From Bifidobacterium breve (GTDB taxonomy: Bacteria; Actinomycetota; Actinomycetes; Mycobacteriales; Mycobacteriaceae), in assembly GCA_945882475.1 (NCBI GenBank), contig CAMCWJ010000010.1, forward strand, positions 1 through 20,643: a stretch of 20,643 bases of DNA. Reading direction: 5' to 3'. Under the pieces are notes generated by a model, which saw nothing but the letters and a program-made list of their open reading frames with translations, ran no database searches and was not told the DNA's origin. This document shows, one piece after another, positions 1-7,014 of this stretch (position 1 is the stretch's first letter; the number at the start of each line of letters is the position of its first letter). The translations under genes were made by a program, and so were the position numbers.

Positions 1-611
1 GGCCGGCCGGTGCCACCGTCAATGATGTCCTGCTGGCGATCATCGCCGGTGGTTTGCGCGAGTGGCTGCCCATCGATGAGTCGCGTGCCCGGCACCTGCG
101 CGCCCAAGTGCCGGTCAGCCTCCATCATCGTGACGAGAGCACGGGTACACCGGGCAACCATGACTCGTTCATGAACGTCGATCTGCCATTGGAGGAGGGC
201 GATCCACTTGTCCGGCTGGACCGGATCAGCGCCGAGACCACCAAACGCAAGCGCCTCGATGACGCCGATGAGATGTACGACCTATTGCATGCCCTCGGCC
301 GACTGCCGCTGATCGACCGCGCGGTGCAGCAATTAGCAGGCAGCGCAAGCGAATTCAGCCTAGCGATCTCGAACGTCCCGGGACCCGCAACGCCGCGGAG
401 CGTTGCCGGCCGGGCGGTCCGGCACCTGTTCTCGTCCTCTGAGCCGGGAGCCCATCACGCTCTCCGTATATCGGCGATTTCGTGCGCCGGCGACGTCGGG
501 ATCGGCCTGTGCACCGACCCGACGGCGTTGCCCGACATCGCCGGCCTGGCCGGCGCGATCGAACGCGCCTACGCCGAGTTGAATCGGGCGCAGGAGCAGT
601 CGGCGGGCTAG
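1..611 (+). CDS. Wax ester synthase/diacylglycerol acyltransferase (WS/DGAT), C-terminal part
   Basis: The gene enters from the left edge, and its last 202 codons are present (frame beginning at base 3). The visible start of the fragment carries the NDVLLA motif followed by a GGLREWL segment, which marks the C-terminal half of the WS/DGAT family. Further on there is an SNVPGP segment, another family hallmark. Full-length members are about 450-470 residues, so the N-terminal half with the HHxxxDG active site is outside the window. The family joins an acyl-CoA to a diacylglycerol or long alcohol, making triacylglycerol or wax ester stores. The stop codon is nested with that of the convergent acyl-CoA dehydrogenase gene (CTAG at 608-611). 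The family is clear; the paralogue cannot be assigned, as mycobacteria carry many. Confidence 0.9.
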   Translation, partial: PAGATVNDVLLAIIAGGLREWLPIDESRARHLRAQVPVSLHHRDESTGTPGNHDSFMNVDLPLEEGDPLVRLDRISAETTKRKRLDDADEMYDLLHALGRLPLIDRAVQQLAGSASEFSLAISNVPGPATPRSVAGRAVRHLFSSSEPGAHHALRISAISCAGDVGIGLCTDPTALPDIAGLAGAIERAYAELNRAQEQSAG

Positions 612-1771
612 GCGATGCCGACGGCCACCGGTGGCGGATCGTCGGCGGTCGCGGTGTCCAGCACCAGTTCGGCCACCCGCGCCCGGTGCTGCTCGGCGTT
701 ACCCAGCAGCGCGGCGTCGGTCGCGGCGCGCTTGAAGTACAGATGCGGCTGGTGCTCCCAGGTGAAGCCGATGCCGCCGTGCACCTGGATGGTGTCGGCC
801 GCGATGCGGCTGAAGGCGGCCGAGCAAAGCGCCTGGGCGATGCTCACCGCCAGTGCCGGGTCGTCGGAGCCGTCGGCCAGCGCCCACACCGCGTGGTACG
901 CCGCCGAGCGGGCGTGCTCGAGGTCGACCAACATGTCGGCCAGCTTGTGCTTGACGGCCTGGAACGACCCGATCTGACGGCCGAACTGCATCCGGGACTT
1001 GGCGTAGTCCACCGACAGGTCGAGCAGATGCTGTGCCGCGCCGACCTGTTCGACCGCCAGCAGCGCGGAGCCCACCTGCAGCGCATGGGTGATCACCCGG
1101 TCGGCCTCGGCCGGTGAGGCCAACAGCTGCGCAGGCGCGCTGTCGAACTCCACCCTGGCCTGGGGCCGGGTCAGATCCATGGTGACCAGCGAGGTGCGTT
1201 GCACGCCTTGGGCTTTCGCATCGACCGCGTACAGGCCCACACCGTCGGCGCCACTGGCGGCGACCAGCAGCACATCGGCGGCGCCGCCGTCGACCACCCG
1301 ATCAACGGTGCCGGTGAGGCTGAATTCGGCGCCGGTCTTGGTGGCCGTTACCCGAATGTGGTCCGTATCGAAGGCGCCGGCGGAGTCGGCCACGGCGAAC
1401 CCCGCGGTGCGTTCACCCTCGACCAGTGCGGACAGCAGGTCATCGCGCGCCGATGAGCCAGGGCAGGCCACCAGGGCGGGAATGGCCAGGTACACGGTGC
1501 CGAACAGTGGCCCGCAGGCCAGCACGGCACCGAACTCCTCGACCGCGACGGCCTGATCGACCAGGGAGCCGCCGACCCCGCCGTCGGCTTCGGGCACCGC
1601 CATCCCGAGCACGCCGAGTTCGGCCCCCAAGCGCCGCCACACCGCGACGTCGAAGGGCACGTCGGCCTCCATCAGCCGGCGCACGGTCGGCTCGTCGAAG
1701 CTCTCGGCGCAGAACTTGCGCACCGCGGCCCGCAGTTGCTGCTGCTCCTCGGTGAAGGTGAACTCAGCCAC
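608..1771 (-). CDS. Acyl-CoA dehydrogenase (FadE type), subunit without C-terminal catalytic Glu
   Basis: The 387-residue protein has acyl-CoA dehydrogenase architecture: N-terminal helices from residue 5, a beta domain in the middle, and the C-terminal helical domain with FGRQIGSFQAVKH (263-275) and QVHGGIGFTWEH (329-340). The family oxidises acyl-CoA to enoyl-CoA with FAD. Where classical members carry the catalytic glutamate near the C terminus (EGT/EGG), this one has only an alanine-rich LLGNAEQ stretch. E241 in AVEQVG is a possible base, as in the helix-located Glu described for mycobacterial ChsE-type alpha2beta2 enzymes; this is inference. The GTG start at 1771 overlaps the stop of the upstream dehydrogenase gene by 8 bases, implying translational coupling and probably a heteromeric enzyme. 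The substrate is unknown; a branched or steroid-derived acyl-CoA is possible. Confidence 0.9.
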   Translation of the reverse strand: MAEFTFTEEQQQLRAAVRKFCAESFDEPTVRRLMEADVPFDVAVWRRLGAELGVLGMAVPEADGGVGGSLVDQAVAVEEFGAVLACGPLFGTVYLAIPALVACPGSSARDDLLSALVEGERTAGFAVADSAGAFDTDHIRVTATKTGAEFSLTGTVDRVVDGGAADVLLVAASGADGVGLYAVDAKAQGVQRTSLVTMDLTRPQARVEFDSAPAQLLASPAEADRVITHALQVGSALLAVEQVGAAQHLLDLSVDYAKSRMQFGRQIGSFQAVKHKLADMLVDLEHARSAAYHAVWALADGSDDPALAVSIAQALCSAAFSRIAADTIQVHGGIGFTWEHQPHLYFKRAATDAALLGNAEQHRARVAELVLDTATADDPPPVAVGIA

Positions 1772-2957
1772 GGGGCACTTCCGTCCAGGACATTCCGGCG
1801 TCGGCGCGCAGGTCTCCCGGTAGGCCCAACACCCGCTCGCCGAGAATGTTGCGCATCACCTCGGATGTGCCGCCCTCGATGGTGTTGGCCCGGCTGCGCA
1901 GATAGCGCTGCTGGATCGGGCCCCGCCAGTCGCTGCCGGCGTTCGCGCCGTACATCGCGTAGCTGTGGTAGAGGGTCCCTTCCGGCCCAAGCAGATCCAT
2001 GCAGAACTGGTAGATGTGCTGATTGAGTTCCGCACCCACCATCTTGCCGATGGAACCTTCGGGTCCGGGGTCACCGGCGGTCGCCGTAGCGCGCGACCGC
2101 TCGGAGGTCAGCCGCTGAGCCTCGGCCCGCAGCCACAGCGCAGTCAGCCTGTCCCGCAGGACCGGTGTCTGCAGATCGGGCCGCGAGGCCCACAGTTGCA
2201 CGGCCTCGGAGATGGTGCCGCCGCCGCGCCGACTGCCACTGGCGCCCAGTGCGCTGCGCTCGTTCATCAGCGTCGTCATCGCGACCCGCCAGCCGTCACC
2301 GACGGCGCCGAGGCGGTGGAGGTCGGGGATGCGCGCGTCGGTGATGTAGACCTCGTTGAACTCGGCCTGGCCGGTCATCTGACGCAACGGCCGGGTCTCG
2401 ACCCCCGGCGCGTGCATGTCGAGGACGAAGTAGGTCAGCCCCTTGTGTTTAGGGGCGTCCGGATCAGTGCGGGCCAGCAGCAGCCCCCAGCGGGCCTTGT
2501 GCGCCAGGCTGGTCCACACCTTCTGGCCGTTGATGATCCAGTCGTCGCCGTCGCGCACCGCCGAGGTGGCCAGCCCGGCGAGATCCGAACCCGCGCCCGG
2601 CTCGGAGAACAGCTGACACCAGATGTCCTCGGTGGTGGCCAGCGGACGCAGGAAGAACTTCTTGAGGTCCTCGCTCTGCGCGTGCTCGCGCACGGTCGGC
2701 GCGGCCATGCCGAAGCCCATCGGGTTGAGCCCCAGCGGCACCGGCCCACCGGCGCCCTGCAGGACGCCGTCGGCAACCGCCTGCAGCCCGCGTGAAGCGC
2801 CGAGCCCTCCGAGGCCCTCGGGAAAGTGCACCCAGGCCAGGCCGGCGTCGTAACAGGCGCCGAGGAAGTCCGGGAGCGGTACGTGTTTCGGATCGAATTC
2901 GGCCACAACCTTGCCGGCCAGATCCGCGATCCGGTCAGCGTCGACAACAGTGCTCAT
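1764..2957 (-). CDS. Acyl-CoA dehydrogenase (FadE type), subunit with conserved catalytic Glu
   Basis: The 397-residue protein carries the acyl-CoA dehydrogenase signature LFSEPGAGSD (116-125), an INGQKVWTS segment (142-150) and NTIEGGTSEVMRN (358-370), with E361 at the usual catalytic glutamate position, then GERVLGLPGD. It should oxidise an acyl-CoA to the trans-2-enoyl-CoA using FAD. I chose the ATG at 2957 over an extension to 3110. A TATCGT -10 box ends exactly 6 bases before this ATG (leaderless pattern), and the extension has no family sequence and would run through the divergent promoter. It is first in a two-gene operon with the 387-residue dehydrogenase, which lacks this glutamate. 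The pair resembles two-gene FadE heterotetramers of cholesterol and side-chain catabolism. The real substrate cannot be read from the sequence. Confidence 0.92.
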   Translation of the reverse strand: MSTVVDADRIADLAGKVVAEFDPKHVPLPDFLGACYDAGLAWVHFPEGLGGLGASRGLQAVADGVLQGAGGPVPLGLNPMGFGMAAPTVREHAQSEDLKKFFLRPLATTEDIWCQLFSEPGAGSDLAGLATSAVRDGDDWIINGQKVWTSLAHKARWGLLLARTDPDAPKHKGLTYFVLDMHAPGVETRPLRQMTGQAEFNEVYITDARIPDLHRLGAVGDGWRVAMTTLMNERSALGASGSRRGGGTISEAVQLWASRPDLQTPVLRDRLTALWLRAEAQRLTSERSRATATAGDPGPEGSIGKMVGAELNQHIYQFCMDLLGPEGTLYHSYAMYGANAGSDWRGPIQQRYLRSRANTIEGGTSEVMRNILGERVLGLPGDLRADAGMSWTEVPRG

Positions 2958-2969
2958 GGGACCACGATA
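2958..2969 (-). promoter_or_regulatory. Leaderless promoter -10 of the FadE pair
   Basis: On the minus strand TATCGT (2969-2964) fits the mycobacterial TANNNT -10 box and is followed by six bases (GGTCCC) and then the ATG at 2957. No Shine-Dalgarno sequence is visible. No convincing -35 was found. Confidence 0.55.
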
Positions 2970-3019
2970 GGAAACCTCGCACCGCCCGTGCACGGAAGGT
3001 CCGATAACCGCCTGCGTGT

Positions 3020-3072
3020 TAAGTTCACCCCGGTCGCGGCCGTCGTCGTCCGCGACGGCTTGCGGCAGGAGG
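3020..3072 (+). promoter_or_regulatory. Candidate promoter, 5' UTR hairpin and strong RBS of the DUF1295 operon
   Basis: TAAGTT (3020-3025) fits a TANNNT -10 box. About eight bases later comes a 7-bp inverted repeat, GTCGCGG (3033-3039) and CCGCGAC (3050-3056), that could fold in the leader. GGCAGGAGG (3064-3072) is a strong ribosome binding site six bases before the ATG at 3079, and it decides that start. The RBS is clear; the promoter and hairpin roles are inferred. Confidence 0.45.
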
Positions 3073-3078
3073 CCGGAT

Positions 3079-3957
3079 ATGAGCAGGGGCCGTTCATTGG
3101 CCTTGGTCACCGTGGCTTACGTCGTGGCCATCGCGGTGGCCGTCGGCTGGCTGTTCTGGGGACCGCGCACCGGCCGGCTGTGGCTGGACACCCTGATCGC
3201 CGACGTGCTCGCCACCCTGGTGGTCTTCGCGTTCAGCCGCGCCTATCGCAACTCCAGCTTCTACGACGCGTACTGGAGCGTCATCCCGCCACTGCTGCTG
3301 GCCTACTGGTGGTGGCAGGGCCCGCTGGGCGCGGACTCGACGCGCGCCTGGCTGCTGGCGGTGGTGGTTGGGTACTGGGCGGTGCGGCTCACGGCTAACT
3401 GGGCGCACAATTTTCCCGGTCTGCACCATGAGGATTGGCGCTATCCGCGGCTGCGCGACGGCGCGGGCCGGTGGGAGTTCCTGGTCGACCTGGTTGGCAT
3501 CCACCTGTTTCCGACCCTGCAGGTGTTCGTCGGCATGCTGCCGGTGTACGTGGCGCTCACCCGCCCGGGTTCGGGCCTGGTGTGGCTGACCTGGGTGGCC
3601 TTCGCCGTCGGCATCGCGGCGGTCAGCCTGGAACTTGCCGCGGACACCCAGATGCGCCGGTTCGTCGCCGGCGCCGCGCCCGACGCGGTGATGGACCGCG
3701 GTCTGTGGAGTTGGTCGCGGCACCCGAACTACTTCGGCGAACTCGGCTTCTGGTTCTCGCTGGCGTTGTTCGGCGTTGCCGCCGCGCCGCAGGACGCGTG
3801 GTGGTTGTTCGTCGGGGTCGCGGTGATGCTGGCGATGTTCCTCGGGGCCAGCATCCCGCTGATGGAGAAGCGCAGCCTTGAGCGCCGCCCGCAGTACCAG
3901 CAGGTGATCGACCGGGTGCCACGCCTGGTGCCGCGGCCGCCACGGGCCGGGTCGTGA
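3079..3957 (+). CDS. DUF1295 family multipass membrane protein (steroid 5-alpha-reductase/ICMT-like fold)
   Basis: The 292-residue protein is strongly hydrophobic, with membrane segments near 6-28, 38-54, 66-80, 90-106, 138-160, 166-185, 222-236 and 240-260. The motif RHPNYFGE (214-221) is the hallmark of DUF1295 and related steroid 5-alpha-reductase C-terminal/isoprenylcysteine methyltransferase domains, where it helps bind NADPH or S-adenosylmethionine. The length is normal for the family. The start follows an AGGAGG-type RBS, so the reading frame upstream (from 3016) is left out. Its stop overlaps the GTG of the next gene by four bases (GTGA), so it belongs in an operon with a flavin oxidoreductase and a phosphotransferase. 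A lipid or steroid reductase or methyltransferase role is plausible but not shown; mycobacterial members are uncharacterised as far as I know. Confidence 0.85.
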   Translation: MSRGRSLALVTVAYVVAIAVAVGWLFWGPRTGRLWLDTLIADVLATLVVFAFSRAYRNSSFYDAYWSVIPPLLLAYWWWQGPLGADSTRAWLLAVVVGYWAVRLTANWAHNFPGLHHEDWRYPRLRDGAGRWEFLVDLVGIHLFPTLQVFVGMLPVYVALTRPGSGLVWLTWVAFAVGIAAVSLELAADTQMRRFVAGAAPDAVMDRGLWSWSRHPNYFGELGFWFSLALFGVAAAPQDAWWLFVGVAVMLAMFLGASIPLMEKRSLERRPQYQQVIDRVPRLVPRPPRAGS

Positions 3958-5078
3958 CCCGCAGGCGTGTAGTGATCGCCGGGCTCGGTGATGCCGGCCT
4001 GCTTACCGCGATCCGACTTGCTCGCTTCGCCGACGTGGTCGGCATCTCGGCCAAGCCCGCACTGGTCAGCGGCCAGGAACTCGGTGTTCGCCTGGCCCGT
4101 CCGGTGCAGTGGGCACGGGACTACCTGGTTCCGTTTGACCGCTACCGCAAGCTGGACGGAGTGAGCGTCGTGCACGCCAGAATCACCGGCGTTGACCTCG
4201 ATGCGCGGATCGTGCACGCGCAACGCCCCGATGGCAGTTCGGTGGCCGAACCCTATGACGCCCTGGTGATTTCGACCGGCGTGAGCAACGGCTTCTGGCG
4301 CCGGCCTGGTCTGGAGACCCGGGCCGACGTCGTCGCCGGGATCGACGCCGTCCACGACCGGCTGTCCGCGGCACGATCGGTGATCGTGATCGGCGGGGGA
4401 GCGGCCGCATTGAGCGCGGCGGCAAACCTCGCCGCGCGCTGGCCCGGAAAGCGGATCGACCTTTACTTCCCGCAGCAGCGACCGCTGGTCGAGCATCACC
4501 CGAAGACCTGGGAACACTTGCAGCGCAGGCTGATCCGGCTCGGCGTGGGTCTGCACCCCGGTCATCGGGCGGTAGTGCCGGACGGCTTCGACTGTGACGA
4601 GATCACCGCCGGACCAGTGCAGTGGAGCACCGGCCAGCCCGACGCCGAGGCCGACGCCGTGCTGTGGACGATCGGACGGGTCCGGCCCAACACCGACTGG
4701 CTGCCGAGCGCATTGCTCGACGACGACGGATTCGTCAAGGTGACCCCGGAGTTGCGGGTGCCCGGCTACCGGGGAGTGTTCGCCATCGGCGACGTCGCCG
4801 CGACCGATCCGCTGCGATCCTCGGCCCGCAACCGCGCCGATGCGGTCCTGGCCCACAACATCCGGGTCGAAGCCACCGGACGCCCGCTGCGGTCCTACCG
4901 GGCGCCGCGGCGCCGGTGGGGCTCGGTGATCGGCACCCAGGACGACGGGGTGGAGGTCTTCGCACCCAACGGCCGGCCGTTCCGGGTTCCTGCGCGCGCG
5001 GTCGAGAAGGTGCTGCTGCCGCTGATCGTGCGGCGCATCATCTACCGGGGAATCCGGCCGAATCGTCCACTCGGGTAG
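3954..5078 (+). CDS. FAD-dependent pyridine nucleotide oxidoreductase (NDH-2/AIF-like)
   Basis: The 374-residue protein has a two-dinucleotide-binding-domain fold. The N-terminal FAD site is VVIAGLGDAGLL (6-17), a variant of GxGxxG with D in the third position. A second Rossmann motif VIVIGGGAAALSAA (143-156) suits NAD(P)H. TIGRVRPN (239-246) and GVFAIGDVA (274-282) are the conserved segments that close over FAD. No CxxxxC redox disulphide is present, which points to an NADH:quinone or AIF/FSP1-like reductase rather than a disulphide reductase. The C terminus (345-374) is amphipathic and basic (LLPLIVRRIIYRGIR), which could attach the protein to the membrane, as in type II NADH dehydrogenases. 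The GTG start overlaps the previous stop by four bases. The electron acceptor is unknown. Confidence 0.88.
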   Translation: MTRRRVVIAGLGDAGLLTAIRLARFADVVGISAKPALVSGQELGVRLARPVQWARDYLVPFDRYRKLDGVSVVHARITGVDLDARIVHAQRPDGSSVAEPYDALVISTGVSNGFWRRPGLETRADVVAGIDAVHDRLSAARSVIVIGGGAAALSAAANLAARWPGKRIDLYFPQQRPLVEHHPKTWEHLQRRLIRLGVGLHPGHRAVVPDGFDCDEITAGPVQWSTGQPDAEADAVLWTIGRVRPNTDWLPSALLDDDGFVKVTPELRVPGYRGVFAIGDVAATDPLRSSARNRADAVLAHNIRVEATGRPLRSYRAPRRRWGSVIGTQDDGVEVFAPNGRPFRVPARAVEKVLLPLIVRRIIYRGIRPNRPLG

Positions 5079-5086
5079 GAGAACTC

Positions 5087-6136
5087 ATGGATATCCCGGT
5101 ATCGCCGGATGAGGTAACCGCCTCGTGGCTGTCTGATGTCCTCCGCACCGGAGTCGATGCGGTGGACGTCAGCCCGATCGGCACCGGCCAGACCGGCGCG
5201 ACCTATCGCGTCGCTGTCCGTTACGGCTCAGACGCTGCTCTGCCGGGGAGTTTCGTCGTCAAACTGCCGGCCCAGGACGAGGCGGTACGTGACCGCGTCG
5301 CGTTGAGCTACCGCTCCGAACACGCCTTCTACACCGAGGTGGCCGACACCGTCGCGGTGCCCCTGGCGCGGTGCTATCACTGCGCGATCGCCGATGAGGG
5401 GGCGCAGTTCGTACTGTTGCTGGCCGATATGGCACCGGCCGAGCAGGGCGATCAGATCCTCGGCTGCACCCCCGCGCAGGCGCACCTGGCGGTCACCGCA
5501 CTGGCCGGGTTGCACGGCCCGCGTTTCAACGACCCGGCCTGGCTGAGTTTCACCGGCACGGTGATGCCCAAGCCCGACGAGGCCACCGCGCGCGGCCTCG
5601 GCGATATCACCGGTGTCGCCGCGCAGACCACGCTGGAGAAACTCGGCCCGCGAATGGACCCGGCCGACCGCGCCACGGTGTCGGAGTCGGCGGCATTGAT
5701 CGGCGACTGGCTGTGGAACGCGCCGCCGCGTTTCAGCCTGCTGCACGGCGACTACCGACTGGACAACCTTCTGTTCGATCCGAACCACACCAGGGTGACG
5801 GTGGTGGACTGGCAGACCCTCGCGGTGGGACTGCCTGCCCGGGACCTGGCGTACTTCATCGCGACGAGCCTGCCCGCCGACGAGCGGGCCGCTCACGAGC
5901 GTGACCTGGTCGCCGCCTATCACCGGGCGCTCACCGGGTATGGCGTCTCGGGATATGACGTCGAAACCTGTTGGCGGGATTACCGTTTGGGCATGCTGCA
6001 AGTCCCGCTGATCTCGACGTTGGGGCACGCCTTCTCGGCAGCCACCGAACGCGGCGATGAGATGGCACTGACGATGCTGACCCGCGGCAGCCGCGCGATC
6101 CGGGAACTCGGCAGCCTTGAGTTGATCAGCGCCTAA
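5087..6136 (+). CDS. Phosphotransferase of the aminoglycoside phosphotransferase/CHK-kinase-like superfamily
   Basis: The 349-residue protein has the kinase-like fold: a nucleotide loop IGTGQTGATY (31-40), a lysine in VVKL (K59), the Brenner motif HGDYRLDN (220-227) with catalytic D222 and N227, and the metal-binding D241 in VVDWQ. The overall pattern (YRSEHAFY, LLLADM, HGDYRLDNLLF) resembles the ecdysteroid-kinase/CHK group rather than true aminoglycoside resistance enzymes. It should transfer phosphate from ATP to a hydroxyl of a small molecule, perhaps a sterol or lipid-like compound given its neighbours. The ATG at 5087 is preceded by GTAGGAGAA, which overlaps the previous stop, so translation is probably coupled. 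The end overlaps the convergent membrane-protein gene (CTAA). The substrate is not predictable, and I see no basis to call it antibiotic resistance. Confidence 0.87.
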   Translation: MDIPVSPDEVTASWLSDVLRTGVDAVDVSPIGTGQTGATYRVAVRYGSDAALPGSFVVKLPAQDEAVRDRVALSYRSEHAFYTEVADTVAVPLARCYHCAIADEGAQFVLLLADMAPAEQGDQILGCTPAQAHLAVTALAGLHGPRFNDPAWLSFTGTVMPKPDEATARGLGDITGVAAQTTLEKLGPRMDPADRATVSESAALIGDWLWNAPPRFSLLHGDYRLDNLLFDPNHTRVTVVDWQTLAVGLPARDLAYFIATSLPADERAAHERDLVAAYHRALTGYGVSGYDVETCWRDYRLGMLQVPLISTLGHAFSAATERGDEMALTMLTRGSRAIRELGSLELISA

Positions 6137-6402
6137 TCCGCGCGGGCGTCCGAAGACGGGCCGTCGGGGTCGGTGGAGATGTCCGGCGCGAACTGATCGG
6201 GCTCGATCGCGGCGACGGGCACGTCGGCGCCGTCGACCGGGATTTCCGCGGGCTCGGCCCGCCAGTCTCGCAGCAGTCTCACGATCCCGGCGACGGCGAG
6301 CGCGACAACCAGAACAGCGATCGCAGTGCTGCCGGTCAACAACGCGACGAGGAGGGCGATCAGTCCCAGCCCCGCCAGCCTCACCGCAACCCGCACCGTC
6401 AC
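6133..6402 (-). CDS. Small two-helix membrane protein with acidic tail, unknown function
   Basis: The 89-residue protein starts with a GTG at 6402 and contains two closely spaced hydrophobic stretches (about residues 6-22 and 25-42), then RLLRDWR and an acidic, proline- and aspartate-rich tail (50-89). Positive charges after the second helix suggest that the tail faces the cytoplasm. I do not recognise a family. It sits between the phosphotransferase, whose stop it overlaps, and the whiB5-like gene on the same strand. A weak GAGAG lies about seven bases before the GTG. The hydrophobic pattern and good codon use support a real gene; the exact start is less sure. Confidence 0.7.
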   Translation of the reverse strand: MTVRVAVRLAGLGLIALLVALLTGSTAIAVLVVALAVAGIVRLLRDWRAEPAEIPVDGADVPVAAIEPDQFAPDISTDPDGPSSDARAD

Positions 6403-6456
6403 AGTGTGCTCTCGGGGGATCGGATTCCGGGCGCTGGCGCGCGGGCGCAGGCCCCG

Positions 6457-6879
6457 TCAGGCAGCAGTCCGGGGCGTCAAGCCCAGCGGCCGGTGCACCA
6501 CCGTCACCGGCGTCGGCGGCGCCGCGGGCAGTGCCTCGGCACGGGTGAGCAGATCGATGTTCTCCGGCAGTTCGCGAGGGTTGATCACCCCGTCGGCGAT
6601 CATCTGGAGAATCTCGTGGGCGCGGGCCAACTGGTGACGCTTGCGGTACTGGCCGCCGGGCAGTTTGACCCCAGCCCAGACCCCGTACTCCTCGCCGGCC
6701 TCCACGGCCAGGCGCGCGCACTGCCGTTGACCTGCCAGTGGACACCGTCGCAGGCAGACCGTGCGGGTACGGGTTGCTGACTGTTCGTAGACGCGGGCCT
6801 TGGCGGCACCATCACTGGCGTCGTCATCGGCGTAGCCGAACCACAGGTCGGGATCGGTCGAACACGGGCGGTCGCTCAT
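6457..6879 (-). CDS. whiB5: WhiB-family iron-sulfur transcription factor, WhiB5 type
   Basis: The 140-residue protein has the WhiB layout: first cysteine C6 in PCSTDPDLWF, then C42, C46 and C54, the four ligands for a [4Fe-4S] cluster, followed by the GVWAGV turn (66-71) and a basic segment (YRKRHQLAR, 78-86). Spacing is C-x3-C-x7-C instead of the common C-x2-C-x5-C; from memory, WhiB5 is the M. tuberculosis member with a CxxxC. The neighbours agree: in M. tuberculosis whiB5 (Rv0022c) is divergent from Rv0023-Rv0028, whose counterparts follow here. WhiB proteins act by binding sigma A region 4 at promoters. WhiB5 has been reported to affect virulence, reactivation and ESX gene expression. The start follows a strong AGGAGG (6885-6890) at five bases. 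The C-terminal tail after residue 100 is proline-rich and shows no known motif. Confidence 0.92.
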   Translation of the reverse strand: MSDRPCSTDPDLWFGYADDDASDGAAKARVYEQSATRTRTVCLRRCPLAGQRQCARLAVEAGEEYGVWAGVKLPGGQYRKRHQLARAHEILQMIADGVINPRELPENIDLLTRAEALPAAPPTPVTVVHRPLGLTPRTAA

Positions 6880-6884
6880 CTCAG

Positions 6885-6944
6885 CCTCCTAGAGTGGATT
6901 TCAGTGACGGAAGCGTATACACGAAAGCTCCGACACGCAATCAA
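6885..6944 (-). promoter_or_regulatory. whiB5 promoter and RBS
   Basis: Reading the minus strand, TTGATT (6944-6939) is a possible -35, TATACG/TACGCT (6919-6912) contains a possible -10, and AGGAGG (6890-6885) is the RBS before the ATG at 6879. The spacer is 19-21 bp depending on which -10 is used, longer than ideal. The RBS is certain; the promoter boxes are tentative. A pair of direct repeats abuts the -35 on its upstream side. Confidence 0.5.
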
Positions 6945-6966
6945 AACATTTACAGAAACATCTACA
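6944..6966. repeat. Pair of 11-bp direct repeats in the whiB5/XRE divergent promoter
   Basis: AAACATTTACA (6944-6954) and AAACATCTACA (6956-6966) differ at one base and are 12 bp apart, in the most AT-rich patch of a GC-rich region. On the minus strand they lie immediately upstream of the tentative whiB5 -35; on the plus strand they end 15 bp before the regulator's -10. The position suits an operator for the XRE protein or WhiB5 itself. This role is inference. Confidence 0.55.
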
Positions 6967-6981
6967 CCGAGGGTGCCTGTG

Positions 6982-6987
6982 TACGAT
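6982..6987 (+). promoter_or_regulatory. Leaderless promoter -10 of the XRE regulator operon
   Basis: TACGAT fits TANNNT, is preceded by GTG (extended -10-like), and ends six bases before an ATG at 6994, so transcription probably starts on that ATG. The first ATG opens a six-codon reading frame that runs into the regulator start at 7011. Confidence 0.5.
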
Positions 6988-6993
6988 CTGCTC

Positions 6994-7014
6994 ATGGTTG
7001 GAAGTCGGCGATGA
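6994..7014 (+). CDS. Possible leaderless six-residue upstream ORF coupled to the XRE regulator
   Basis: The frame reads MVGSRR and then TGA; its stop overlaps the regulator's ATG as ATGA (7011-7014). The ATG lies exactly six bases after the TACGAT box, the spacing seen at other leaderless starts in this window. A GGAAG inside it (7000-7004) can serve as RBS for the regulator. Leaderless short upstream ORFs are common in mycobacteria. It could also be chance, as it is only seven codons including the stop. Confidence 0.35.
   Translation: MVGSRR

Noticed and set aside
2958..3110. N-terminal extension of the acyl-CoA dehydrogenase to 3110
   Set aside because: The extra 51 residues have no family similarity, would cover the divergent promoter and RBS of the DUF1295 gene, and the internal ATG at 2957 has a perfect leaderless -10.
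5087..6136. Aminoglycoside resistance gene
   Set aside because: The Brenner motif is shared by the whole superfamily; the rest looks like CHK-type kinases and there is no mobile-element context.
5228..6745. Long minus-strand open frame antisense to the phosphotransferase (and other long antisense frames, for example 3729-4856 and 9246-10199)
   Set aside because: Typical of GC-rich DNA: low-complexity Arg/Ala/Pro/Gly sequence without domains, while the opposite strand encodes recognised proteins.
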